Of a DNA stretch of 64,000 nt, positions 43,218 through 50,337 are shown piece by piece. The position numbers and the translations under genes were made by a program. Within the stretch, counting starts at the first letter, position 1; each line of letters begins with the position of its first letter. The notes beneath the pieces are model-generated. The model did not search any database, was not told the DNA's origin, and worked only from the letters and a program-made list of their open reading frames with translations. Source of the DNA: Bdellovibrionales bacterium GWA1_52_35 (lineage in GTDB: Bacteria; Bdellovibrionota; UBA1018); assembly GCA_001769805.1 (NCBI GenBank), contig MEPO01000035.1:1-64000 (forward strand), given 5' to 3'.

Positions 43218-43854
43218 GTTCGAAATTTACTCCGAAACGCGCTATTCCAAAGTATTTGTAGGAACGCTCACGTACAATCCAGAAACGTCTATCTATACAT
43301 TTACTTACGATAAACGCTATTTGGATTTGAAGACGGCCATTCCAATTGGCCCGGAGCTGCCGCTGAGGAGGCGTGTTCACCAATCGAAAAAGCATGAAAT
43401 ATTTCCCTCTCTCCTTGATCGAATTCCTTCGCGGGACAACCCAGCTTATGAGGAGTATTGCCGCGCGCAGGGAGTAGATCCGAAGGAAAATAATCCCATA
43501 ATTCTGTTAACAACAATTGGGAAGCGCGGCCCTTCTACGTTTGTTTTTGAGGCGGTCTATGCCGAGAACGACATTCGCGAAGCGGTTGTTAATTTTCGAA
43601 AGGCAGAAGGCCTGAGTGTTCGCGAATTGGCTACCGCTTTTGACATTAACTACCCGACGCTGAATCGACTGGAAACAGGAAAAAGTCAGGACAAGGCGAC
43701 AAAGAGACTGCTGGAGTTGTATTTTATCTTTCCTCGGGCGGCGATTTGGGTCATTCGCAAAAACTCACGCAAATTACACCATTCCGTTGTCGAAAGATTG
43801 CTCGCGTACTTTGAGGCAAAACAGAACGAGGAGATCGAACAGCCAAACTTGTAA
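43192..43854 (+). CDS. HipS-like subdomain fused to a C-terminal HTH (HipB-like) antitoxin
   Basis: Residues about 10-125 match the HipA N-terminal subdomain 1 or HipS (VFVGTLTYNPETSIYTFTYD, PLRRR, FPSLLDRIP, with PSTFVFE at the end). Residues about 130-190 form a Cro/C1-type HTH (GLSVRELATAFDINYPTLNRLE). In canonical HipBST systems these are separate HipS and HipB proteins encoded before the kinase; here they are one chain encoded after it. It should neutralise the HipT-like kinase and repress the operon through the upstream inverted repeats. AGGAG lies seven bases before its ATG, inside the kinase gene. Confidence 0.75.
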   Translation: MHLSRNPAKFEIYSETRYSKVFVGTLTYNPETSIYTFTYDKRYLDLKTAIPIGPELPLRRRVHQSKKHEIFPSLLDRIPSRDNPAYEEYCRAQGVDPKENNPIILLTTIGKRGPSTFVFEAVYAENDIREAVVNFRKAEGLSVRELATAFDINYPTLNRLETGKSQDKATKRLLELYFIFPRAAIWVIRKNSRKLHHSVVERLLAYFEAKQNEEIEQPNL

Positions 43855-43875
43855 ACGCCAAGAGGCAGCTATTGT

Positions 43876-44507
43876 TCAACGGGCAATAAATTTGAATTCA
43901 ATGGAGCGCCCCTCCTTGATTTCGCCGTAATTACCTTTTCCGGTAATTTCTTCGCGATCGTTCACAAATTCGAATGGATCACTAATATCCAACGAATAAG
44001 ATACATCAGTACCTCGTTGGGCTTTTATGGACTCGAGCCTGAGCCGGTGAACTTGGCGCGGAGGGGTCGGAGGGAGGTCGAGCTTTCTCCTGTCTCCAAT
44101 TGCTGTCTGCCCTTGGTGATGGGCATCCCCTCCTTGAGTGAATCGGTGCTGTTCTTGTCGAGATGCGCATAAAGCGACTCGCCACCGTCAGCGTGGTGGA
44201 CGATGACATAACGTCCCCAGCCTTGAATCGCCAACCCGGTTCTGGTGTTTGATGTGGGAAGTTCACGTAGATCCCATTTGATCGCGGAAACTGTACCGTC
44301 GGCCACCGACACGACTTTTTCACCGTTGGTCTTATAGTCTACCCCGTAATGAACTCCGGTTTCAAAAGGGCCGACTACTTCTAGCGAGCCCGTAAGAGGT
44401 GAGCCGATCATTTTGCCGGGGCAGACGCTCAAATGTGTTTCGGCATGAGTGGCACTAGTCAACACCGCGAATGAGAAAAGAATAACGAGGAAAATATCTC
44501 GATTCAT
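43876..44507 (-). pseudogene. Exported M23-family peptidase, frameshifted
   Basis: The protein starts with a signal peptide (MNRDIFLVILFSFAVLTSATHA), then GVHYGVDY (metal-binding His and Asp of M23), GTVSAIKW, YVIVHHADGGESLYAHLDK and KEGMPITKG, the usual M23/LytM order for murein hydrolases. After about residue 135 the frame degenerates (stop at 44025). A different frame continues sensibly (RLRLESIKAQRGTDVSYSLD to an end IEFKFIAR at 43876), so at least one frameshift occurs between about 44050 and 44110. The HLHF metal motif is not intact in either frame. It is most likely an inactive remnant, or a sequencing error. It is followed on the same strand by no gene. Confidence 0.7.
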
Positions 44508-44516
44508 ATGCTGCTA

Positions 44517-44984
44517 TTAACGTGGGCCCGAAGCAAGCACAGCGACGGCCTCGTAGATCCCATCTTTGTTTCTGAGATTGGTGAATGCGGCGGGTTCCAA
44601 TGTAATTGAAACAGAATCGGGGGTTTTGTTCTGAATCGGAACTGCTTGAAAAGAGTCGTGGGTCTCCTTTTCTCCGTTCGAAAAATACTCAACAAAAGCG
44701 TATAGCAACTTGGAGGATTCAAGATCAGCCCTCAGCTCCTCCGGAATATTCAATGTGAGGGTCATTCCTTTCTTTGGAGTGTTTTTTCCTGCTGTGATGC
44801 GAGTCTCTGATTTGGCCCGCCTAAAAGCACCGGGCCCGTCCGTAATCACAGTTGCATTGAAGGCTTCGGCTGTTTCTTTGGTCTGCGTGGTTTCCGCTTT
44901 TACCTCAGTTGAGACCTCAAATGTTCCATGTTCGACCGTGATGCTGGGCTTTCTATTCGCAGCTGTGCTGCACTGGCAAGCCAC
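44517..44984 (-). CDS. Paralogue of the upstream lipoprotein, signal peptide lost
   Basis: The 155 residues align along their length with the gene just upstream (HDSFQAVPIQ, ITLEP-AFTNLRNK-G-YEAV-VLASGP), so this is a tandem duplicate. It begins with GTG at ACQCST, exactly at the lipobox Cys region of the paralogue, and has no signal peptide in frame. A short ATG frame just upstream is in another phase, so the export signal seems to have been lost by deletion or frameshift. It may be a pseudogene. It ends 10 bases before the M23 remnant's start. Confidence 0.65.
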   Translation of the reverse strand: MACQCSTAANRKPSITVEHGTFEVSTEVKAETTQTKETAEAFNATVITDGPGAFRRAKSETRITAGKNTPKKGMTLTLNIPEELRADLESSKLLYAFVEYFSNGEKETHDSFQAVPIQNKTPDSVSITLEPAAFTNLRNKDGIYEAVAVLASGPR

Positions 44985-45013
44985 ATGGTGAAACTGGCTC
45001 GACTCATAAAGGT

Positions 45014-45526
45014 CTATTTCTTAGGTCCGGAAGCCAGTACCACCACGGCCTCGTATGTACCCGTTTTGTTTCTCAGGTTTGTGAAGGCGCTGGGTTCCAA
45101 TGTGATGAGCACCGAATCCGATGTTTGCTTTTGAATTGGAACGGCCTGGAAGGAATCGTGGGTTTCATGTACTCCATTATAAAAATATTCGACGAAGACA
45201 TAGAGTTCTTTTGACGCCTTGAGGTCGGTCTTGATCTCCGCGGGTATTGGCAAAGTGAGTGCGATTCCCTTTTTTGGAGGGGTCTTGTCCGCAGCAACTA
45301 CAGTTTCGGATTTCGCACGGGTGAATCCACCGGGTCCTTCCGTATTGACCGTGACACTGAAGGTCTCAGCTGTTTCTTTGGCTTGGGTGGACTCGATTAT
45401 GACTTCGGTCGGGGAGTCGAAGGTTCCTGGATCGACCGCCACGGTGGCCGCCTTGTTTGCGTTCGTGCTGCATTGGCACGCGGGCAGTAAAAGGATAGCC
45501 AAGGCAGCCATTCTGCATTTCTTCAT
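45014..45526 (-). CDS. Lipoprotein of unknown function, coupled to the AbiE genes
   Basis: The signal peptide MKKCRMAALAILLLPACQCS has a lipobox LPAC, so the mature protein is lipid-anchored. The remaining 150 residues alternate strands in the manner of a single beta-sandwich (PGTFDSPTEVIIESTQ, LYVFVEYFYNGVHETHDSF). Its ATG overlaps the stop of the AbiEii-like gene by 4 bases (45523-45526), which ties its translation to the toxin-antitoxin operon. This is unusual cargo for an AbiE locus. A damaged tandem copy follows. Confidence 0.72.
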   Translation of the reverse strand: MKKCRMAALAILLLPACQCSTNANKAATVAVDPGTFDSPTEVIIESTQAKETAETFSVTVNTEGPGGFTRAKSETVVAADKTPPKKGIALTLPIPAEIKTDLKASKELYVFVEYFYNGVHETHDSFQAVPIQKQTSDSVLITLEPSAFTNLRNKTGTYEAVVVLASGPKK

Positions 45527-46050
45527 TTCGCCTCCGTCTTTTTCAGAAGATTGTTTGCCAAAATCCAGGCATTGAGCTCGTCAAACACGCTCGTGATTGC
45601 ATCGGGGAGTTTCAGCTTCTGTTTCTGAGCTCCCAAGCCGCGTATGGTTTCGACCGGATAAACGAGAAGCGAGATTTCACCTTCGAAGATCGGCTTTCCG
45701 CGATATTCAAATGGGTGGAAGTGCTGCTCTGCAGGTGTGACTACGTCGCCCACGCCGATATCCACTTGGATCCGGTCACTCATTTTGCCGAGCTTGACGT
45801 TGAGGCTGACCCGATACCCTGTGTAATCCATATGGGGCTCAGTTAATTCCTCGATACCTGTCCAGGCGAACTGAAATCCGTCCTTGATGCTGACTAGGCC
45901 ACCCTTGAAGATAAATCGATCATGGTGCTCTGATCTGGAGAGCCTCGCTAGGAAGCGTTCCAGCAGGAGCTGCTTCCAGACTTCATTGAACGGGACGCCT
46001 CGGTCCTTTGCGATGGCCTTGATTCTTTCCTTGAGCGCGGTTTCATTCAT
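45523..46050 (-). pseudogene. AbiEii-like nucleotidyltransferase toxin with internal deletions
   Basis: The N-terminus (ALKERIKAIAKDRGVPFNEVWKQLLLERFLARL, key residues E-W-QLLLERFLARL) and FIFKGGL are textbook AbiEii. Then about 45 residues that should carry the catalytic T-x-DxD stretch are missing, and the chain resumes at DGFQFAWTGIEEL. VDIGVGDVV and LLVYPVETI follow, but the AEKLEA/SRMKD region is replaced by an unrelated LNAWILANNLLKK tail. At 175 residues it is far shorter than the usual 230-300. Without the acidic catalytic residues it should be inactive, although the frame is open and coupled by 4-base overlaps to both neighbours. Confidence 0.75.
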
Positions 46051-46643
46051 GTGGTCACCGCCAAAAGGTAGGGGGTGATCGGGACCCGTAGCTGCTTTGC
46101 GTAACCCCGGAGCTTTTCCAGGTCGAGTTTCTCTTTCCCCTTTCTATTAAAGGCCATTTTGAGTGCTTTGATTGCTGTTTCGCGGCTCAGATATCGAAAG
46201 GCGTCGACGATCGTTCTTTCGCTGTCAAAGATGGGAACGCTGATCCCGCTGATGGTGGTTTGTGTTTTACCTATCTCAAGATTTCTCATGCGCACGACTT
46301 TGATGGACGGAACCGCACGATGGCGGGTGGTATGCTGAATGGCGATCCAGTGCTGCCTGGGGATCTCTTCCGTCAGACCATAAATCGCTAGCGCGGAGGT
46401 GAGGCAAATGACTCCGTCCTTGACTGAGCGTATGGCAATGACGAGATCTTCCCAGCGAATATCTTCAATAGGAGGAGTACCAGCGGCCCGGTAGACTCCG
46501 CGGCTCAGTCGTTCCAGGTCTCCGCGACGGCTGTAGTGTGCAAGCGTGGCCGCGGTTACGCCCAGGCGGGCAGCCTGCTTGGTCGTGAAGCTGGGGGCCT
46601 TGAGCACAGGCGCCAGTTGCTTAAGTCCGGTCTTAGGCCGCAT
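46047..46643 (-). CDS. AbiEi-like antitoxin and repressor (type IV TA)
   Basis: The 198 residues have the AbiEi plan: an N-terminal winged helix (FTTKQAARLGVTAATLAHYSRRG, key positions in the HTH; LERLSRGVYR wing) and a C-terminal domain (ICLTSALAIYGLTEEIP, FDSERTIVDAFRY). AbiEi proteins repress their own promoter by binding inverted repeats and counteract the AbiEii nucleotidyltransferase (literature). Here the antitoxin is complete while its toxin is gutted. A 53-base nested palindrome begins only 6 bases before its start codon and is the likely operator. It overlaps the AbiEii gene by 4 bases. Confidence 0.85.
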   Translation of the reverse strand: MRPKTGLKQLAPVLKAPSFTTKQAARLGVTAATLAHYSRRGDLERLSRGVYRAAGTPPIEDIRWEDLVIAIRSVKDGVICLTSALAIYGLTEEIPRQHWIAIQHTTRHRAVPSIKVVRMRNLEIGKTQTTISGISVPIFDSERTIVDAFRYLSRETAIKALKMAFNRKGKEKLDLEKLRGYAKQLRVPITPYLLAVTT

Positions 46644-46648
46644 GTGTT

Positions 46649-46701
46649 ATAACTTAACATTGGCACCCACAGTTTGTATATGGGTGCCAATATAAAGTTA
46701 T
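46649..46701 (-). promoter_or_regulatory. Nested palindrome, probable AbiEi operator
   Basis: ATTGGCACCCA (46659-46669) pairs with TGGGTGCCAAT (46681-46691), and the outer ATAACTT (46649-46655) pairs with AAGTTAT (46695-46701). All arms share one centre at 46675. It sits directly upstream of the antitoxin start, so repressor binding would block transcription, and the mRNA leader must be very short. Confidence 0.75.
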
Positions 46702-46741
46702 GAATGCAATAATATCAATGGGATGGTGATTCATATCTGCC

Positions 46742-47011
46742 CTAATCCGCCTTTGTAGCGATGGCCCGCAGTCTGGCCCTAGCTTCCTCTGGCATGTGTG
46801 TCGCGATATGGTGAAACACGTCCGGAAGATACAGATCAAAGACAGTGGAAATGTCCACGCCGAAAACATTCAGTGCCTTTTGAATCACGCCGGAAATATC
46901 TGGGCTCTGCTTCGATTTCCTCGTCAGGAATGGCAGCAAGTCTTTCGCTAATCCGCTCCAAATCCAGGGCCTGTTTGCCTCCGCGCAGAATTTTCTTTTT
47001 CTTAAAAACAA
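46742..47011 (-). pseudogene. Decayed coding remnant
   Basis: Two frames look partly coding. One encodes a C-terminal stretch (VIQKALNVFGVDISTVFDLY, then MPEEARARLRAIATKAD) whose upstream part is implausible. A second frame upstream reads ILRGGKQALDLERISERLAA before it stops. Together they suggest one small gene broken by a frameshift near 46900. I do not recognise the family. It lies between the AbiE operator and the terminator of the nucleotidyltransferase operon and has no clear start or ribosome site. Confidence 0.4.
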
Positions 47012-47015
47012 AATA

Positions 47016-47034
47016 ACCCGGCTTTATGCCGGGT
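47016..47034 (-). terminator. Intrinsic terminator of the regulator/nucleotidyltransferase operon
   Basis: ACCCGGC (47016-47022) and GCCGGGT (47028-47034) form a 7-bp stem with a TTTAT loop. On the minus strand it is followed by TTATTTTGTTTTT. The stop codon of the nucleotidyltransferase gene overlaps the base of the stem. Confidence 0.8.
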
Positions 47035-47357
47035 CATTTTGTATGAATTTGAAAACCGAGATCTTTCAAAACAGTTGAAAGGGAGGCTATATTTGTTGGC
47101 AATACGGGGCGCCGTGGAATCAAAAAATCTAGATCGGCTGTGCCTATTGGTTGCGCATGGGTTTTTGCCATACAGCAATCGTAAACAATCAGCGCAACAC
47201 CGCCTCCGAGCACGATGCTATCCCGCCAAGGCCCGAGAGCCCTGGCAAGCTGCTCGAGCTGTTCAATGATCGCGTCATTAGATTCCCGGGATCCGGGGGA
47301 TTCCGGCGTTGCTGGCCGTGATTTCATGAAACGTCCTCGACTTCGGACCACCGACAA
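47034..47357 (-). CDS. Truncated nucleotidyltransferase-fold protein
   Basis: The chain has the opening of a minimal nucleotidyltransferase: IVLGGGVALIVYD corresponds to the G-G/S motif and TADLDFLIPRR to the metal-binding D-x-D. It then stops at 107 residues, immediately at a terminator hairpin. Relatives such as the intact protein at 49.1 kb continue for about 80 more residues. It may retain the catalytic Asp residues but lack the substrate-binding part. It overlaps the upstream winged-helix regulator gene by 34 bases and was probably the toxin partner of that regulator. Confidence 0.6.
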   Translation of the reverse strand: MSVVRSRGRFMKSRPATPESPGSRESNDAIIEQLEQLARALGPWRDSIVLGGGVALIVYDCCMAKTHAQPIGTADLDFLIPRRPVLPTNIASLSTVLKDLGFQIHTK

Positions 47358-48076
47358 AGTTTGGAAAGGACGGGCATTTTTCTAAAAAGCACCTCCGCTT
47401 GTTCCCGTCCTCGCAATGGAAAATGATAAAGATCAAGAAATGTCAGAATTGCGTAAGCGGAGCGCCAAGGATCTTTTCCTGCGGCAGCACTCAGCCGGTC
47501 CAGGACTCCCGCGTAGTAGGGTTGCAAAAGTAGCACCTCATAGCCGCGGTCTTGTTCGATGAGCCCGAGCTTTTCGCCTGTAGACATCAGTGTGTCCCAT
47601 TTCGGAAGATAGAACTCATGAGTTCTTAAATTTGTGGCTCCCGCATGAAATACATCGCGAGCTGCAGTATGGAGTGCTGGGACCAGTGCGGCTTTAGCTC
47701 CGAGAGTCTTGGATGCCGAATTGAAGCGCGCTTGATCCGCGATCGCAAATTGCCGGGATCTTGATTTCTTCTGTAGCCGGTACGTTTTCAACCATTGGAC
47801 CAAAAGATCTTTAGGATTGTCTAAGCTGAAGCGTTTGTTCGTTCTAAAACCGTGGGCGCGTATGATTCCTTCATACTCCAGCGCTAATACCACTCGATGT
47901 ACGGTGCCGGGGCTGAGCTTGAGTTCTCGAGCGAGTTCGTTAACTGCAAATGTGCCAGTGCCATGCTTTTCTGGAAGAGTACTCATCAAATAGAAAAGTA
48001 CGAGTGCGCCCTTCTTGCTGAAGGGATCGGGAGAAGCCAGTTCTGATGATCGAGTAATTATTCCGAAGTGCGCCAC
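47324..48076 (-). CDS. Winged-helix regulator, COG4861/AbiEi-like antitoxin (paralogue 1)
   Basis: Residues about 40-85 form a winged helix (FAVNELARELKLSPGTVHRVV, with LALEYEGII as the wing). The rest contains HGFRTNKRF, NPKDLLVQWL, ALHTAARD and FLDLYHFPLRGREQAE, all shared with the protein at 55.0-55.8 kb, so the two are paralogues. This domain set occurs with nucleotidyltransferases in AbiE-like type IV toxin-antitoxin pairs (family knowledge), and here a truncated nucleotidyltransferase follows directly. GTG 48076 touches the CTATTC palindrome and leaves no room for a leader, so translation may be nearly leaderless. Confidence 0.7.
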   Translation of the reverse strand: MAHFGIITRSSELASPDPFSKKGALVLFYLMSTLPEKHGTGTFAVNELARELKLSPGTVHRVVLALEYEGIIRAHGFRTNKRFSLDNPKDLLVQWLKTYRLQKKSRSRQFAIADQARFNSASKTLGAKAALVPALHTAARDVFHAGATNLRTHEFYLPKWDTLMSTGEKLGLIEQDRGYEVLLLQPYYAGVLDRLSAAAGKDPWRSAYAILTFLDLYHFPLRGREQAEVLFRKMPVLSKLCRWSEVEDVS

Positions 48077-48131
48077 TATTCAATATTATGAACTATCTAA
48101 AAAATATTGAATAGCTTAAATATTCGAATAG
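48076..48131 (-). promoter_or_regulatory. Palindrome plus third site upstream of paralogue 1
   Basis: CTATTCAATATT (48076-48087) is mirrored by AATATTGAATAG (48103-48114). A third site, the perfect decamer palindrome TATTCGAATA, follows at 48121-48130. The layout (one dyad plus one extra site on the far side) repeats that at 55767-55807 with a different sequence. Confidence 0.7.
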
Positions 48132-48384
48132 TTAATGATCAGGAGAGGGCGCGAGGAGATCCCGCGCAACCTCTTGAGATAAAAAACGGATTTTTATCAT
48201 ATCAACAACTTAGGAACCGAGTTTCGATACTGAGAGATAGATACCGAGCAACCCCTTTGTAGCTTGTGATGGTTCGCAAGCGGCTTGCAAAATGAGAAAT
48301 ACCCGGGTGGGGATCGTGTGTGCGGTCTGAGTCAATGTTGTCTTACTTCGGAATTGCGAAATGCTCTCAACGAGGGTGCGAAAA

Positions 48385-48408
48385 CACTGTTCACTATAAA
48401 GTGAACAG
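48385..48408 (+). promoter_or_regulatory. 24-bp palindromic site upstream of the GNAT gene
   Basis: CTGTTCACT (48387-48395), ATAA, AGTGAACAG (48400-48408), preceded by CA. All 24 bases are identical to 55767-55790, upstream of winged-helix paralogue 2. It lies 9 bases before the first possible GNAT start, where a bound protein would block initiation. Confidence 0.8.
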
Positions 48409-48417
48409 ATAATAATA

Positions 48418-48987
48418 ATGAACATGCTTATGAAGCCGAACCCAAACAACGCTAAAATTATCATCCGAGAGGTTAAAATTGGTGATGAGCGCGGTATTGC
48501 TCGCGCCCACGCGGCTGGGTGGAAAGCGGCTTATCGAGGAATATTTCCTGACGAGATACTGGACGGGATGTCAGAGGAAAAGGGGGGCCCGCGTTTTAGA
48601 GAAGCCATCGAAAAGCGATTAAGCGACGACAATGCGCCGCCTTTTCTATTGGCAGAAATAGATGGGGGTATCGCTGGATTTGCAAGTTCAGTCACACCGC
48701 CACAGCAGGCGGCAGATATTTACGACTGCGAGATTAAGGCAATCTATGTTGATCCACGGTTTCACCGATTAGGCATAGGCAAGAAGCTCGTTTCTGAGAC
48801 GGCAAAGAGGTTTTTTGATCAAGGTAAACGAGCAATGCTCATTATGACGGCTGATGGTAATCCTTACCGCGCCTTTTATGAGAAGCTAGGTGGAAAACCG
48901 GTCGAGGGACTGGGATCGATCACTGTGGGCGGTAAAGAGGTTCCGCTGATTGGTTTTGGGTGGAAAGATATTCGGTCGTTGTTTTAA
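48418..48987 (+). CDS. GNAT-family N-acetyltransferase
   Basis: Standard GNAT fold: IIIREVKIGDERGIARAH at the start, AEIDGGIAGFA, then IKAIYVDPRFHRLGIGKKLV, where R-L-G-I-G-K is the acetyl-CoA pyrophosphate loop, and NPYRAFYEKLGGKPV near the end. The substrate cannot be read from sequence; some GNATs in such islands are tRNA-acetylating toxins, but no ribbon-helix-helix antitoxin is adjacent. Three in-frame ATGs (48418, 48424, 48430) follow the palindrome, so the exact start is uncertain. The identical operator upstream of the regulator at 55.8 kb suggests shared control. Confidence 0.8.
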   Translation: MNMLMKPNPNNAKIIIREVKIGDERGIARAHAAGWKAAYRGIFPDEILDGMSEEKGGPRFREAIEKRLSDDNAPPFLLAEIDGGIAGFASSVTPPQQAADIYDCEIKAIYVDPRFHRLGIGKKLVSETAKRFFDQGKRAMLIMTADGNPYRAFYEKLGGKPVEGLGSITVGGKEVPLIGFGWKDIRSLF

Positions 48988-49094
48988 ACTACTAAACTGA
49001 TCGAGATATGGACAGGGTCGAGATTTAGTTCGTTGCAATACACTCCGAAACTAAACTGACGATCATGGCCGGAATCGCGTGCAAAACAGGACTG

Positions 49095-49649
49095 CTACTT
49101 GCGCTTTGTAATTGATGCAGCCTTAAGCGCCTTAAGGAACTCTTCGTACTTCTGAAGAGCTCCTTCGATTTTCGACCACGGTTTTACGTCTTTCAGGTCC
49201 ACGGGCTGAGCCAGTGTGACCCAGACAGCCTGATCCAATCCTTGCCGATCATTCCAATGATAAAATGCGGCCAAGCGATCCTTTACGCAATCTGTGGGGG
49301 TCAGGAGTTTCAGTGTCCCGCTTTTGAGTTTTATCTGGTTAAATTCTGTAATCAGGGATTCGCCGACGCGAATCGCCGAACCAGGAAACTCGACAAAGAA
49401 CTTGGACTTAGGATGAATGAATAAACGGCTGCGGTCTTGATTAAAGCCAAGATCTTCCATGACTTTCTTGATTTTAGATCGATCAGCTAACGACACGAAG
49501 TCCAGATCAAAGCTCTCGTAGCGATTGTTCGTGTAGATCGAAACAACCGCGCCTCCGGACAGAAAGGCGTCTATGCCGACTTTTCGGAGGGCTTCGGAGA
49601 CAATCGCCCCGAGTTCCGCAATAGTTGTCTTTTCAGAAATGGTGCTCAC
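49095..49649 (-). CDS. Nucleotidyltransferase-fold protein, toxin-like partner of HTH protein
   Basis: FLSGGAVVSIYTNNRYESFDLDFVS supplies the G-G...D-x-D signature of the minimal nucleotidyltransferase fold (key residues GG near 32-33 and DLD near 48-50). The later part LLTPTDCVKDRLAAFYHWNDRQ is typical of the DUF6036/AbiEii-like group, in which it contacts the substrate. This copy appears complete at 184 residues. It overlaps the upstream HTH gene by 4 bases (49646-49649), the usual antitoxin-first arrangement, so a type IV-like toxin-antitoxin pair is likely. The target (tRNA or other) is unknown. Confidence 0.7.
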   Translation of the reverse strand: MSTISEKTTIAELGAIVSEALRKVGIDAFLSGGAVVSIYTNNRYESFDLDFVSLADRSKIKKVMEDLGFNQDRSRLFIHPKSKFFVEFPGSAIRVGESLITEFNQIKLKSGTLKLLTPTDCVKDRLAAFYHWNDRQGLDQAVWVTLAQPVDLKDVKPWSKIEGALQKYEEFLKALKAASITKRK

Positions 49650-49981
49650 GGGAGTGGCTTTCCTTTCCTGCGTGGGCGGGCTCGCGCTCTAAAGTACTTC
49701 GTCTGATATTCCTCAGGCAGATGCGACAGTGCCTTCTGCAGAAGTGCATGAAGTTCGTCACGAAAGAGATAGCGAGGGTTCCACTGGTACTCCCGGGTTT
49801 TGCCGATCAGTCTACTAGCGAGAACACCCTCGCGTTCAAACCGCTCAAGCTGTCTTTGAATTTGGCTGACTGGAAGTCCAAAAGTATTCGCGATTCCGCG
49901 CGGATAGCCGGAACCGTAGCTCTCCATATAAAGAAGAACTTTTTCGGCTGTATCGTTTCCAAAAAGACCTGAAAGGAGCAT
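49646..49981 (-). CDS. Winged-helix (ArsR/MarR-like) regulator, likely antitoxin
   Basis: The 111 residues contain one winged helix: ESYGSGYPRGIANTFGLPVSQIQRQLERFEREGVL (HTH, key FGLPVSQIQRQLERF) followed by the wing ASRLIGKTREYQW. The C-terminus is basic (RARARPRRKGK). It is probably a repressor of its own operon and the antitoxin of the nucleotidyltransferase that overlaps it by 4 bases. A nested palindrome begins two bases before its start codon. Confidence 0.75.
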   Translation of the reverse strand: MLLSGLFGNDTAEKVLLYMESYGSGYPRGIANTFGLPVSQIQRQLERFEREGVLASRLIGKTREYQWNPRYLFRDELHALLQKALSHLPEEYQTKYFRARARPRRKGKPLP

Positions 49982-49982
49982 G

Positions 49983-50022
49983 TGACCCTCTTATAAGGTC
50001 ATGTTACCTTAACTGAGGGTCA
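49983..50022 (-). promoter_or_regulatory. Nested palindrome, probable operator of the HTH/nucleotidyltransferase pair
   Basis: TGACCCTC (49983-49990) pairs with GAGGGTCA (50015-50022), and the inner TAAGGT (49994-49999) pairs with ACCTTA (50006-50011), all around one centre. It lies directly against the start codon of the HTH gene, as in the AbiEi operator. Confidence 0.75.
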
Positions 50023-50072
50023 AATGTCAAAACGGCTGAATTTCGAGGTATTACAGTTGAGCCCGCCGAGAA

Positions 50073-50179
50073 GGAGGGTCTCGTTGACCTGGTGACCAAC
50101 CTCATGACATTTCAGGATTAGAAATATTTCAGTCAACAATAAGAAAGCTGATCTGCGATATAGAGGGGTACTGAGCGGG
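50073..50179 (+). repeat. Island repeat, copy B (full length)
   Basis: A 107-base unit from GGAGGGTCTCGTTGACC to TACTGAGCGGG, matching copy C over the whole length with five differences, all transitions. The first part reads as an open frame ending LVTNLMTFQD and TAG, suggesting a fragment of a lost gene. It lies between an HTH operator and the outer-membrane protein gene. Confidence 0.88.
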
Positions 50180-50337
50180 AGGTTTGGAGCTTTTTGTGGT
50201 CAAATTCGCGACGAGAATTCGGTTTAAATCCGCTTTTGAATGACTCCGGTTATGGAGGCTTTAGCCTGCCTCAATGAACTAAGTGGCCCAAGAATAGGAG
50301 TGGAAGAGTTAGTCAGATACCGAGCACCGGCACAATT

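Noticed and set aside
48210..48464. 84-codon minus-strand frame upstream of the GNAT gene
   Set aside because: It covers the GNAT start and the palindrome in antisense and has no ribosome site; a shadow frame is more likely.
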